A DNA stretch of 51,209 nt. Origin: Desulfoluna sp. (GTDB taxonomy: Bacteria > Desulfobacterota > Desulfobacteria > Desulfobacterales > Desulfolunaceae). The stretch spans positions 1 to 51,209 of the forward strand of contig NZ_JAQYWB010000044.1 of NCBI RefSeq assembly GCF_030145185.1, given 5' to 3'. The position numbers and the translations under genes were made by a program. Each line of letters opens with the position of its first letter. The stretch's first letter is position 1. Of this stretch, positions 40,948-50,037 are shown piece after piece. A model generated the notes under the pieces. That model did no database searches. It was not told the DNA's origin and saw nothing but the letters and a program-made list of their open reading frames with translations.

Positions 40948-43900
40948 ATGCATCACCGGTGTGCCGCCCTTGTACTTTTCCTCGGATGTCTCCTGATTGT
41001 TCGTCCGGTTCATGCGGCTCCTCCCTCTGTTGCAACAACGGGAACCAGGGTGGGATTGGTATTGATGGCCCAGTTTCCCGACTGCCCCGGCGATGTATCC
41101 ATCACCCCGGCCGAGATCGATGCCTTTTGTAATGATCCGGACTACACCGGCTTCGGTAATGCCACCTCCGTTTATGGGTATTTCAGGATCCAGTCCAACG
41201 GGCTCTTGCGATACAATAATGTGGTTACGGCCTATTTTACGGCCTCCCAGGATCGTGGTTATTACACCGACACTTCAATTCGGTTTGGTACACGCGCCAA
41301 AGAATTGATCCACGAGGGCCTGTCGGCCTTAAAAGCAAAGGGCTTTGATTTTTCTCAATGCGATGCGGACAACAACGGCGTTCTGGACGGAGTCAGCCTT
41401 TTGTATGCAGGCAATTCCGTCAACCGCTGGGGCGAAGGCCTGTGGCACCATAAATCGAGCTCAAGTTGGGCCGGGTTGTCCGGAGAGGGCGTCAGTCCGA
41501 GTTTTCAATATCAGATCAGCCCGATTGGAACCGATTTGTCGATCGGGACCTTCTGCTTTGAAAGTGCGCATTTGATTTGCGGTTTTCCGGATCTGTACGC
41601 CTATGACGATAATGCTGCGGACATTGGTAATTACAGCCTGATGGGTGTCAGTGGGACAAAACATCCGCGTAATATCGATGCCTACTTGAAGATCCATGCC
41701 GGTTGGGCCACGGTTCAGGATCTGGATGCATCCACCCATGTGCGCGGGGTGGTTTCGGTGGACAACAACACCTTCTACCGCTTTCGGAACCCCAGTGCTC
41801 ACCAGGAGTATTTCCTTCTTTCAATGCGAACAGATGCAGGTTACGAAGGCCCCTATGGGGGTGCCTCCTCCAGGGTGAATCCGGCCAACGGGCTGGTCAT
41901 CTGGCATGCGCGGGAAAATGGGTCAAATACCTACTCGAGCATCGTTAGCGCAGCCAGTCCGGCGGCCGACTATTCGAAACCCTATGAGCTGATGGTTGTC
42001 GAGGCAAACCCAGGTTCCGGCACGACACCCTGGTACGATGACCCCAATCCCGGCACGAACGATGCGTATCATAGCGGCGATGTGAGTCATGCATCGGACG
42101 CGACAACACCGGCCCTTAATTTCTGGGACACAGCCACCGGTCGGACCACATCTTCACAGATGGATGTGAATACCGTCAGTGCCCAGGGCGAGGCCATAAG
42201 CTTTGTCGTGGGTTCAGGAGATGTGACGGGAGCCGCCGGTATTGGGCTGACTCCGACAGCCCTGACCGCCTCGTGTGATTACGGAACGGATGCACCCCCC
42301 CAACGGTTTGCGGTATTTAACAGCGGTGGCGGTACGCTTGATTATACTATCTCAGAATCGCTGCCATGGTTGAGCCTGGATGTCGGTTCCGGAACGGCCA
42401 CCACAGAGCCGGATTTTATCACGCTGACCTATGATACGGACTCTCTGGCTGCCGGAAATTATGCCGGCACCCTTACCGTAACGGATGCCGGCGCAAGCAA
42501 TAGTCCGCAGACCATTCATGTCGCCTTAATCGTCAATGCCCCGGTCATTCTTGCCACAAGTACCCCGTCCCTGGACAAGTCACTTTCAGCAGGGACGTCG
42601 GTGACGGACTCGTTCAGCATCGCAAACGATGGCGGAGGCACACTCCGCTACACTCTTTCTCAATCATCTCATTGGTTTACCCCGGGCAGGGCATCTGGCA
42701 CGGCGACAGCCGAAACCGATGAGATCCAGGTAACCTATGATGCCTCCAACCTCGTTGATGGTGCCTATCGGGACGATATTACGGTTAGCAGCGCAAACGC
42801 CGGGATCCCATCCCAAACAATCACGGTAACAATGAACGTGACCGGAGGGGGAGACCTCATCGTCCAAAGTCCTGAAGGCGCTGAGACCCTGTGGCAGGGC
42901 AACCGGCACGATATCACCTGGGTGACGAATGGTGCGGTAACCGGTGATGTGAAAATTGAATTGTACAAAGGGGGCGTGCCGGACAGCACAATCGTAGCCA
43001 GCACTGTCAACGATGGGTTCTATCAGTGGCTTATCCCCGACAACCAGGCGATAGGGACGGACTACCGGATTCGCATCACCAGTGTGGATAATCCGTCAAT
43101 AAACGGTGAGACTCTTTCCGATTTTGCCATAGCCGCCCTGCCTCAGTTTATAGATATCCCTTGCAGTGAGGGGTTTGAAGCCGATTTGGGTGATTGGATG
43201 CAATCCGAAGGTGATGACTTTAACTGGCTACGGCATAGTGGCGGGACGCTTTCAAATTCGACAGGCCCTACGAATGCTCCGAATGGTTCATTCTATATTT
43301 TCACTGAAGCATCGCACCCAAACTCTCCTGGTAAATCCGCTCGGCTGGAAAGCGCTTTTGATCTGCGGAATGCGGCAGCACCGATGCTGTCCTTTTATTA
43401 CCATATGTATGGTGAAACCATGGGGACCCTGGCGGTTCGCGCCAGCATCGATCAGAGCCATTGGACGACACTTTTTTCCCAGGCCGGTAACCAGGGCAAC
43501 GCCTGGCAGGAAGCCCGTGTCGATCTGTCTCAATTTGCGGGTCAGGTCGTCCTGATCCAGATCGTCGGCATCACAGGCAACAATTATTTCAGTGATATGG
43601 CATTGGACGCCATAGGCATTGATGAATCGCTAAAAACACTGACCTGCGATACCCGGATATTCACCGAAAACAGTGCCGATGACGGCTCGATTTCACATGC
43701 CATAGCCGTCACCCTTGCAGGTGATACTTTTACATCATCGGTTGTTTCCGGTGATCATGTGACGGCAGGCAATGTTCCCGCCGGTTTGACGGCCGCGTTT
43801 GTGCGTGACAGTTCAACCCAGATCACCGTCACGTTGAGCGGCAACGCCATCAGCTGTGGTAACAAAGACACGGTCTCCGATCTGCGGATACAGTTCACCG

Positions 43901-45330
43901 ACGGCGCATTTTCATCGGGCGATGCCTCCGCCATTGCGGGCCACACCCAAAGCCTGATGATTGATTATATCGAAATCGATGGATACCGTTTGCTGTCCGT
44001 TACAAAGGCCGGTATTGGCCTGGGAACGGTGACCAGTGAGCCCGCTGGTATCGATTGCGGCAAGGATTGCTCACAGGCGTTTTTCAAAGGGGCGACCATC
44101 ACCCTTACAGCAACCGCCGCCGACGCCTTTTCCCGGTTTGCCGGATGGTCCGGGGGGGGCTGCACCGGCACCGGAAACTGCGTCGTAAACTTAACCGGTG
44201 ATACTGTCGTGACGGCCATTTTCGATGCCGACGACCGTGATGGCGATGGGATCCCCGATCACCTCGATGCCTTTCCTGATGATGCGGATTACCATAACGA
44301 TGGGGATAACGATGGAATGCCCTCTGTCTGGGAGACGCGCTATGGACTGAATCCAGCCATTGATGAGGCCGGACTTGATGCAGATGGTGATGGCCTCAGC
44401 AATTTGAATGAATTTATCAAGGGCACCGATCCCCGGGTTGTAACCAGCGGACCGGGGGTGGCGGAACTTGAAGCCCCGGATGATTTTGCAACACAGCAGG
44501 CGCTGACGCCCACATTAGAGACGAGCTATGCGGCAACAGCCTCAGCAGACGCCCATGCCAAAACGTGCTGGCAGATAGCTGGAGATCAAGAGTTCACGCT
44601 GGAGGTGTTTAGGGTCATTTCTCCGAAATTTAGAACCTGGGCCACGGTGCCGCTGGGCATACTGGATGCAGAGACAACCTATTACTGGCGTGCTCAGTAT
44701 ATTGATACGGAGGATATAGCCTGGTCATGGGCCGCGTATCGATCTTTTGACACCCAGGTTGCAGCAGACCCGGACCATAACGGCAATGGCCTGCCCGACA
44801 GCCAGGAGGTGCCGGCCGGCCATTCTCTGGATTTGGATCAGGACACCGTTGATGATTTGACCCAGGCAGACATGCATTGTCTGAGGTTGCAGGCAGGCAG
44901 CGCGCAAACCTGTCTCAAAAACGGCGATCATGTGCTTGCCGTGAGATCCTTTACCCATAGGGACGCGAATGCCATTGAAGAAGAGCTTGGTCGGCCGGCT
45001 GATTTGCCAGTCGGCCTGTTCAGTTTTGGGCTGCGGACAGATGACCCCGGCGCTGTTGTCTCGGTAAGGATGTGTTTCTCCGAACCTTTGCCGGTTGATA
45101 TGGTGTGGTATACATACGATTCGATCAATGGGTGGTCTGATGACAGCGCACATGCCACCCTCAGCGACGATGGCCGATTCGTAGATCTTAAGCTTATGGA
45201 CGGTGGCTACGGGGATGCCGATGGTGTTGCCAACGGCATTGTCGTCCACACCTCGGGCCCGGGAAGCATCATCACCAGCAGTGGCGGATGTTTTATAGAT
45301 ACGGCATCCGGTTTTAACCGACGCATGTAG
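40948..45330 (+). CDS. large exported M6-like metallopeptidase homologue, probably inactive
   Basis: A 1460-residue multidomain exported protein. The signal peptide ends VHAA. Residues 30-430 resemble M6 (immune-inhibitor-A-like) peptidases, but the HExxH motif reads FESAH (204-208) before LICGFPDLY, so the first Zn-binding His is Phe; the Met-turn SLMG remains. Then come two BACON-like repeats (about 435-630), a Ser/Thr-rich Kre9-like domain (about 632-730), a MAM-like domain (about 735-890), a Gly-rich repeat domain (about 1010-1090) and calcium-binding DxDGDG thrombospondin-3-like repeats (about 1095-1165). A Fn3-like part precedes GGCFIDTASGFNRRM, a short CFI-box-like end. GGAGG precedes the ATG. 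Confidence 0.85.
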   Translation: MHHRCAALVLFLGCLLIVRPVHAAPPSVATTGTRVGLVLMAQFPDCPGDVSITPAEIDAFCNDPDYTGFGNATSVYGYFRIQSNGLLRYNNVVTAYFTASQDRGYYTDTSIRFGTRAKELIHEGLSALKAKGFDFSQCDADNNGVLDGVSLLYAGNSVNRWGEGLWHHKSSSSWAGLSGEGVSPSFQYQISPIGTDLSIGTFCFESAHLICGFPDLYAYDDNAADIGNYSLMGVSGTKHPRNIDAYLKIHAGWATVQDLDASTHVRGVVSVDNNTFYRFRNPSAHQEYFLLSMRTDAGYEGPYGGASSRVNPANGLVIWHARENGSNTYSSIVSAASPAADYSKPYELMVVEANPGSGTTPWYDDPNPGTNDAYHSGDVSHASDATTPALNFWDTATGRTTSSQMDVNTVSAQGEAISFVVGSGDVTGAAGIGLTPTALTASCDYGTDAPPQRFAVFNSGGGTLDYTISESLPWLSLDVGSGTATTEPDFITLTYDTDSLAAGNYAGTLTVTDAGASNSPQTIHVALIVNAPVILATSTPSLDKSLSAGTSVTDSFSIANDGGGTLRYTLSQSSHWFTPGRASGTATAETDEIQVTYDASNLVDGAYRDDITVSSANAGIPSQTITVTMNVTGGGDLIVQSPEGAETLWQGNRHDITWVTNGAVTGDVKIELYKGGVPDSTIVASTVNDGFYQWLIPDNQAIGTDYRIRITSVDNPSINGETLSDFAIAALPQFIDIPCSEGFEADLGDWMQSEGDDFNWLRHSGGTLSNSTGPTNAPNGSFYIFTEASHPNSPGKSARLESAFDLRNAAAPMLSFYYHMYGETMGTLAVRASIDQSHWTTLFSQAGNQGNAWQEARVDLSQFAGQVVLIQIVGITGNNYFSDMALDAIGIDESLKTLTCDTRIFTENSADDGSISHAIAVTLAGDTFTSSVVSGDHVTAGNVPAGLTAAFVRDSSTQITVTLSGNAISCGNKDTVSDLRIQFTDGAFSSGDASAIAGHTQSLMIDYIEIDGYRLLSVTKAGIGLGTVTSEPAGIDCGKDCSQAFFKGATITLTATAADAFSRFAGWSGGGCTGTGNCVVNLTGDTVVTAIFDADDRDGDGIPDHLDAFPDDADYHNDGDNDGMPSVWETRYGLNPAIDEAGLDADGDGLSNLNEFIKGTDPRVVTSGPGVAELEAPDDFATQQALTPTLETSYAATASADAHAKTCWQIAGDQEFTLEVFRVISPKFRTWATVPLGILDAETTYYWRAQYIDTEDIAWSWAAYRSFDTQVAADPDHNGNGLPDSQEVPAGHSLDLDQDTVDDLTQADMHCLRLQAGSAQTCLKNGDHVLAVRSFTHRDANAIEEELGRPADLPVGLFSFGLRTDDPGAVVSVRMCFSEPLPVDMVWYTYDSINGWSDDSAHATLSDDGRFVDLKLMDGGYGDADGVANGIVVHTSGPGSIITSSGGCFIDTASGFNRRM

Positions 45331-45419
45331 CCTGTCTTCTGGTTCCCCTGATTTCTCAAGAGGCGTCTTATTTTTCACAGATTGTTTTTGTCAGATGATT
45401 TTATAGGGTAGGGTGGCCC

Positions 45420-45707
45420 TTAGTTCGGATAATCGCTGCGCAGCGGCGGATTTTTCCATGCCGCCTGATGGGCGGGGTGTTGGAACGTTTGGCCGGTGGC
45501 TGGTTGCAGCAGAGGATCGCCCGATTTACCTGTGTAGTATGCGCGGGGGGATCCCGCAATATCCTGATGGAAATTGTGATGAGCCGACTGCAGGGTACTT
45601 GCCGGGGCGTTATGGAGGATTTGATCGTTAGGGTCCGCAACCACAATCGCTGCCGCGAGAAGGATGCCGAAGAGTGGCAGTATTGTTTTAATCGCTGGTC
45701 GAAGCAT
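45420..45707 (-). CDS. small putative exported protein
   Basis: A 95-residue frame, convergent with the M6-like gene. Residues 1-24 (MLRPAIKTILPLFGILLAAA, then IVVA) make a good signal peptide, and the mature part DPNDQILHNAPASTLQSAHH is polar with many His, Gln and Pro. AGGA lies 14 bases before the ATG, rather far. I do not recognise a family. The signal peptide is the main support. Confidence 0.45.
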   Translation of the reverse strand: MLRPAIKTILPLFGILLAAAIVVADPNDQILHNAPASTLQSAHHNFHQDIAGSPRAYYTGKSGDPLLQPATGQTFQHPAHQAAWKNPPLRSDYPN

Positions 45708-45928
45708 CGTGTTTATTTCATTCCTGTGTATCACCACGTCATCATCCTATGCGGGAAGGTGACGGTGCGTTGATTGATTGATGGTAAACGGTGACTGAAG
45801 AACAGGCGAAAACGTATATGGAATAGTGGCGTTTGGCAAGGTGACAATTCGGTTCGGTACGGCTGTTAGGGCGGCTCGATGGCTTTTTCTGGAAAAGGGG
45901 CCATGTCCTCTATATGTGACCTCTTGTT
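45708..45928. other. intergenic region, nothing recognised
   Basis: This separates the small exported protein from the first 147-bp repeat copy. I see no promoter pair, hairpin or coding frame that I can support. Confidence 0.4.
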
Positions 45929-46078
45929 TAACCCGGATATTTCATGAGAAAACAATCAAGATTAAGAAATAATCGGTAATTACAGCCCTTTATAGTAACA
46001 TTTTCAGTCGTTTCAAAAATGGAAAATGTAATCCACAGTATTCGGTTTGATTTTCTCACCCTTCGGGCGAGCCGGGTT
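45929..46078 (+). repeat. 147-bp dispersed repeat, copy A
   Basis: It begins TTAACCCGGATATTTCATGA, contains ATTTTCAGTCGTTT and AATGTAATCCAC, and ends CCTTCGGGCGAGCCGG. Copies D and E, in the opposite orientation, match it over the whole length at roughly 80-90% by eye. It has no coding potential. Confidence 0.85.
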
Positions 46079-46164
46079 AGTGTGTCGTTCTTGTCTTGGT
46101 TTAGTACTTATGATAAATCAATGTTTGGGCATAAAAACGACAATTCCAAACCAGGCTGTACCTT

Positions 46165-46272
46165 AGCCCGGACATTTCATGAGAAACCGCAATGCAAAAG
46201 TAAATACATCTGCAGCTCTGGTGCCTTGAATATGAATGCACTCGACTCGTGAAATATCCGGGTCAGCCGGGA
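46165..46272. mobile_element. short inverted-repeat (MITE-like) element
   Basis: The left end AGCCCGGACATTTCATGAG and the inverted right end CTCGTGAAATATCCGGGTC match at about 15 of 19 positions. Both are versions of the terminal 20 bp of the 147-bp repeat. The 70-bp interior is unrelated to that repeat, so this may be a separate non-autonomous element using the same ends. Confidence 0.55.
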
Positions 46273-46346
46273 AAGTTCTTCCATAACAGTGCAAATGTTT
46301 GAAAAATTTTGACTTTATATATCCTTTTAAAATAAGGAAGGATGAA

Positions 46347-47294
46347 ATGAAATGTGAAATTTCAGGCTTTTGGGGAAGAGTCGGTGCATTTTTTGTCGAT
46401 TCAATTCTTTTAGGTGTCTTTGGCCTTCTTCTTGGACTGTTCTTTTCTCAACAATTTGTTGCGCTGGGTGGATGGGGTCGAGCGGTCGGTTTTCCCATTG
46501 CAGCTCTTTATTTTGTGATATTGAACAGCCGTCTCGGTGGTGGACAAACAATCGGGAAAAAAGTCTCGAAGATTAAGGTCGTTGATAAAGACGGTGAACT
46601 TCTAAGTTTGCCCAGGAGCACTCTCAGATATTCCGTTTTAGGTCTTCCCTATTTCCTGAATGGTGCCATAATTTCAGAATCAATTTTATACCCTTTTGGT
46701 TTCTGTGTTTTGTCATTGCTGGTCTTTGGTTTTGGCCTTTCAATCATTTATTTGTATGTTTTTAACCGTCGCACTCGTCAGTCGTTACATGACATTATCG
46801 CAGGTACGTACGTCGTTCGCACAAACACTGAATCCGTCGAGGCCATAAAACAAGTTTGGGCGGTGCACTACGCGATCTGTGGCCTCATGATTGTGGTCTC
46901 CTTATTCGTTCCAGTATTTTTGGGGCAGTTAAGTCAAAATGAATTTTTTAAAGAGCTTACAAAGACCAGAGAGCAAATACAAAATGTCCCGCAAGTCGTT
47001 TACGCCACGATTCAAGAGGGCCAATCAACTTTCAGCCAAGTAGGGGGTGAATCAAAAACAACCACCTATTTAAGTGCTCAGGCTTTTATAAAGACCCAGA
47101 ATATTGAAGATGAAAAGCTTGCTTCTGAAATCGCAAATATAATGCTAAAAACTCACATGAAAGCAGTTAAAAAAAATCTCATTCAAGTTGTTCTCTCCTA
47201 TGGCTATGACATAGGAATCGCTTCGAAATGGAGTAGGCATAGTTACTCATTCTCTCCAGAGTACTGGCTGGACAAGAAGGGCCAGGAGATCTAA
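46347..47294 (+). CDS. RDD family membrane protein
   Basis: A 315-residue inner-membrane protein. The RDD domain covers residues 5-160 with about four hydrophobic segments: WGRVGAFFVDSILLG holds the Arg and first Asp, and NRRTRQSLHDIIAGTYVV the final Asp. GQTIGKKVSKIKVVD lies between. A fifth helix is near 185-205 (ICGLMIVVSLFVPVFLG), and the remaining 110 residues look soluble. RDD proteins have been linked to ion transport, but no function can be assigned. AAGGAAGGATGAA precedes the ATG. The gene is flanked by repeat copies A and D in inverted orientation. Confidence 0.82.
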   Translation: MKCEISGFWGRVGAFFVDSILLGVFGLLLGLFFSQQFVALGGWGRAVGFPIAALYFVILNSRLGGGQTIGKKVSKIKVVDKDGELLSLPRSTLRYSVLGLPYFLNGAIISESILYPFGFCVLSLLVFGFGLSIIYLYVFNRRTRQSLHDIIAGTYVVRTNTESVEAIKQVWAVHYAICGLMIVVSLFVPVFLGQLSQNEFFKELTKTREQIQNVPQVVYATIQEGQSTFSQVGGESKTTTYLSAQAFIKTQNIEDEKLASEIANIMLKTHMKAVKKNLIQVVLSYGYDIGIASKWSRHSYSFSPEYWLDKKGQEI

Positions 47295-47301
47295 TGAGCG
47301 A

Positions 47302-47331
47302 CGATTTTATCCGGTTGTACGACAAGCCCGG
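47302..47331 (+). repeat. 30-bp short repeat, second copy
   Basis: CGATTTTATCCGGTTGT followed by AAGCCCGG matches 39342-39371 at about 25 of 30 positions. It lies eight bases after the RDD gene stop. Confidence 0.5.
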
Positions 47332-47401
47332 GCAGGCCTCTGCTCGGATTTGAGACCGCCCTTCCACCCTGTGACAAGGTGGATTGCCTTGAATTTAAAG
47401 G

Positions 47402-47552
47402 CACCCGGCTCGCCCGAAGGGAGAGAAAATCAGACAGAATACCGTGGATTACATTTTACATTTTTGAAACGACTAAAAATATGACTGCAAAGAACTGTCA
47501 TTATGAATTGTTCCTTGGCTCTGATTGTTTTCTCATGAAATATTCGGGTTAG
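47402..47552 (-). repeat. 147-bp dispersed repeat, copy D
   Basis: Inverted relative to copy A. It runs from CACCCGGCTCGCCCGAAGGG to CATGAAATATTCGGGTTAG. It shares with copy A the full-length GCGAGCCGGG end that copy E lacks. Confidence 0.85.
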
Positions 47553-47685
47553 GGCTCGGTCGAACAATAATGATACACACTGCGGTGTTGGCCGTTTGGG
47601 CGGTGATAATGATTCACCGATTTTACACATATAGAGAAACTATGGCGCACATCAAAGCGTGTATATTTAATTTCAGGAATGGCCC

Positions 47686-48888
47686 TTACTCCATCGTTTC
47701 TATAATATCGATACTGCGAAGCAAGGGGTCTGTTTTAGAGCGAACCGGCTTCCCGCTGATCACCTTTGGCGGTGGATAAAGGGAGAGTAATGCCATGGCT
47801 CTATTTACTTCGTCAGGTGAAAGCCGTAACCGATTTGCAAGATATTGCCTGATCTCATTTTCAGAGCGAAGCGAACACTCCGAATCGAACCGGAGCCCTT
47901 TTAAGGCATCCATAGCTTTCTTCTGAGACTCGTCCGGCAACATGGGATAAACAGCCGCCTTCTCTTCCTCGCGAATGGTCTTCTCTGATTCTTCCCAGGC
48001 ACGATTGATTCGGGCAATTTCTGATAGGGCTTTTTGGGCTAATGCCTTGCTTTTTTCCTCATAGGGCCTGCCTTTGACCAAAAGCACATGCCCCCATTCG
48101 GCAAGGGCTTTGATATCCTCGGCACGCACAGGTCTGTCCGGGGGCGGGTCAGATACCAACTCGTCTTTCGAGAGCTGCGTGACCCAGAAGCCATCCACCC
48201 TGGAGGGAGCGGGCTTTTGTCCGACAAGGGAGAGAGGAGGAGCGATCAGGGTATTCCAAGTGGCCCCTACGGCGGGCAGAAGAATGGCATTCATGCCCAA
48301 ATGCCATGTCCCCACCACCGCAGAATCAACCATGTAATAGGCTGGAACACCCACCGCACCGATCGCTGTCCCAACGGCTGCTCCGCCAAGTCCTACAGGA
48401 ATGCGGATAATGGTATCGACCGTTCCCTCCAGAACGGCCCACGGATAGGCAAACCACCAGCCGAAAACGCGCTTTTCCGTTCTCTTTTCTGCTGCGGACC
48501 AATATTTGCGCCACGCTCTGGGCACCCCCTTGATGGTAAACTCTTTCAAGGTGTCATCATACGCCCAGTCAAAAAAATCACCGCTTGTCTCAAAGAGGGT
48601 CTGATATTTTGTTGCTTGCCCGTATTCAGCAAAACTCTGTCCGGCCTTATTCACGTATGTCTTCACTCTTCTTGCAGGCCAGACGTATCCCGGAACGATC
48701 CAAATGTCATACCACGTGCCCACATGGTCTTCTATCTGGCCCTTGCCAATGAGTTGCCCTTTTTGTTTCATGGAGAGAAAATAACAGGGATCTTTCATAT
48801 CGGTTTTAACGGCGGGTGCTCTCATGCTGGAACACCCCAGGGCAGATATCATCATCGCTGCGGCAACGATCCACTTTACAGATTGCAT
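47686..48888 (-). CDS. putative lipoprotein with a Gly-rich hydrophobic domain
   Basis: A 400-residue predicted lipoprotein. The signal ends in the lipobox SALGC, with lipidated Cys near residue 19. Residues about 140-225 are hydrophobic and Gly/Ala-rich (IRIPVGLGGAAVGTAIGAVG). The C-terminal 150 residues are charged and helical, with EESEKTIREEEKAAVYPMLP. I do not recognise a named family. The start MQSVKWIV follows AGGAAAAGCT and opens the lipoprotein signal; a longer frame upstream is rejected. It is bracketed by repeat copies D and E, which are in direct orientation. Confidence 0.7.
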   Translation of the reverse strand: MQSVKWIVAAAMMISALGCSSMRAPAVKTDMKDPCYFLSMKQKGQLIGKGQIEDHVGTWYDIWIVPGYVWPARRVKTYVNKAGQSFAEYGQATKYQTLFETSGDFFDWAYDDTLKEFTIKGVPRAWRKYWSAAEKRTEKRVFGWWFAYPWAVLEGTVDTIIRIPVGLGGAAVGTAIGAVGVPAYYMVDSAVVGTWHLGMNAILLPAVGATWNTLIAPPLSLVGQKPAPSRVDGFWVTQLSKDELVSDPPPDRPVRAEDIKALAEWGHVLLVKGRPYEEKSKALAQKALSEIARINRAWEESEKTIREEEKAAVYPMLPDESQKKAMDALKGLRFDSECSLRSENEIRQYLANRLRLSPDEVNRAMALLSLYPPPKVISGKPVRSKTDPLLRSIDIIETME

Positions 48889-48974
48889 AGCTTTTCCTGC
48901 GCTCCAAAAATCACATAATAAGTGTAACGGTTCAGGTATGCCTCCGGCGGGTCGTTTTTTCAAAAAAAGCTCTG

Positions 48975-49025
48975 CAAAAAAAAACTTACCCGTTGAGTCG
49001 AAGGCTTATGGCTTAACGACGGGTA
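48975..49025 (-). terminator. candidate minus-strand terminator
   Basis: TACCCG.. (from 48987) pairs with ..CGGGTA (to 49025), extended inward by GTTGAGTC/GGCTTAAC. On the minus strand the stem is followed by TTTTTTTTT. The nearest upstream minus-strand gene is marR, over 500 bp away, so its transcript is unclear. Confidence 0.5.
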
Positions 49026-49167
49026 GCGTTTTATGAGCCTGATCGTATCAGGTTTGAGAAGCCGTGTCATAATAAGCAAATTTTCAAATTTAAGACGGCT
49101 GATTGATCATGACTGAACCTTGACAACCCAAGAGCCGACAGAGCGTGTCTGTCCCTTTCACTGATCA

Positions 49168-49312
49168 TAGCCCGAAGGGAGAGAAAATCAGACAGAATAC
49201 CGTGGATTACATTTTGCATTTTTACAAACGACTGAAAATATGACTGCGAAGGACTGTCATTACGGATTATTCCTTAGTCCTGATTGTTTTCTCATGAAAT
49301 ATCCGGGTTAGA
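49168..49312 (-). repeat. 147-bp dispersed repeat, copy E
   Basis: It runs from TAGCCCGAAGGGAGAGAAAA to CATGAAATATCCGGGTTAG, in the same orientation as copy D. The coding-like rtcB remnant starts at its right edge. Confidence 0.85.
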
Positions 49313-49483
49313 AGGCAAGATGTCAAACTAAGGAAAGATATTGTTAAACAAAAGCTGGCAGATATCAAACAGGAGGCACCTTTTGCGTATAAACGCATAA
49401 CCCCGGTTATTGAAACCCTTTTCGGATCAGGTATTGCGAAACCCGTCGCTGAATTGGAACCATTGATGACGATTAAAGGGTGA
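49313..49483 (+). pseudogene. rtcB: rtcB (RNA ligase) C-terminal remnant
   Basis: A start-less frame of about 55 codons reads KQKLADIKQEAPFAYKRI, then TPVIETLFGSGIAKPVAELE and PLMTIKG before TGA. The EAPxAYKxI...VI and terminal xKG pattern is that of the C-terminal end of RtcB tRNA/RNA ligases, which are about 400-480 residues. The 5' part is missing: the frame begins at the edge of repeat copy E. The gene was therefore lost by insertion or repeat-mediated deletion. The family call is from pattern recognition. Confidence 0.6.
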
Positions 49484-49549
49484 TTGATCCCAATGGGATG
49501 GCCCGCACTTTTTGCCTGGCCCTGTGAACTCTTCTGTTTTTAAAATGAG

Positions 49550-50026
49550 CTAAAAATTGAAAAGCTCGGCCATGCGTTCGTCCATTATGCCCTCAACAAC
49601 GGACAGCACCATGACCGCTGTGACGATTTGTGCATCTGAAAAGTCATCCAGGCGGTTCAATAGCTCGTTGAAGTGGCGTTGGTGAAATTCTTCATGCACC
49701 TTAAACGCATCTTTGCCCATTGGAGTGAGAAAAATCAGGGTTTCTTTTTTGTTGTGGGGCGGGGCCTGTTTTTTTACCAAGCCTTTTTTTACCAGTTTGC
49801 CAGCCATTTGGGATGCAGCACTCCGTGTCACGCTTAGGATGCTGCCCAGTGTGTTGATATTTACCCCTTCGTTGTGGCCGACGGCCCGGATGAACTGGAG
49901 TTCTCCTGGGTTCAGCGCAAGGTCGTTGCCTATGGGGACCCGGAGTTTTTCAATACGTATATGCTTGTCGATAATGCGTCGTATCTTGCCGGTCATATGA
50001 CGGATGCTCTCTTCTTTTGAATTCAT
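49550..50026 (-). CDS. MarR family transcriptional regulator
   Basis: A 158-residue winged-helix repressor of the MarR type. The recognition part is LGSILSVTRSAASQMAGKLV, and the wing follows in KKETLIFLTPMGKDA. N- and C-terminal helices form the dimer interface. AAAAAGGA precedes the ATG. It is transcribed divergently from a methyltransferase gene across a 153-bp region containing inverted repeats, so it probably controls both genes. The effector is unknown. Confidence 0.9.
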   Translation of the reverse strand: MNSKEESIRHMTGKIRRIIDKHIRIEKLRVPIGNDLALNPGELQFIRAVGHNEGVNINTLGSILSVTRSAASQMAGKLVKKGLVKKQAPPHNKKETLIFLTPMGKDAFKVHEEFHQRHFNELLNRLDDFSDAQIVTAVMVLSVVEGIMDERMAELFNF

Positions 50027-50037
50027 TCCTTTTTGTA

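Noticed and set aside
46019-46252. 77-codon frame starting in repeat copy A
   Set aside because: It spans two repeat elements and a spacer, has no RBS and no protein-like pattern.
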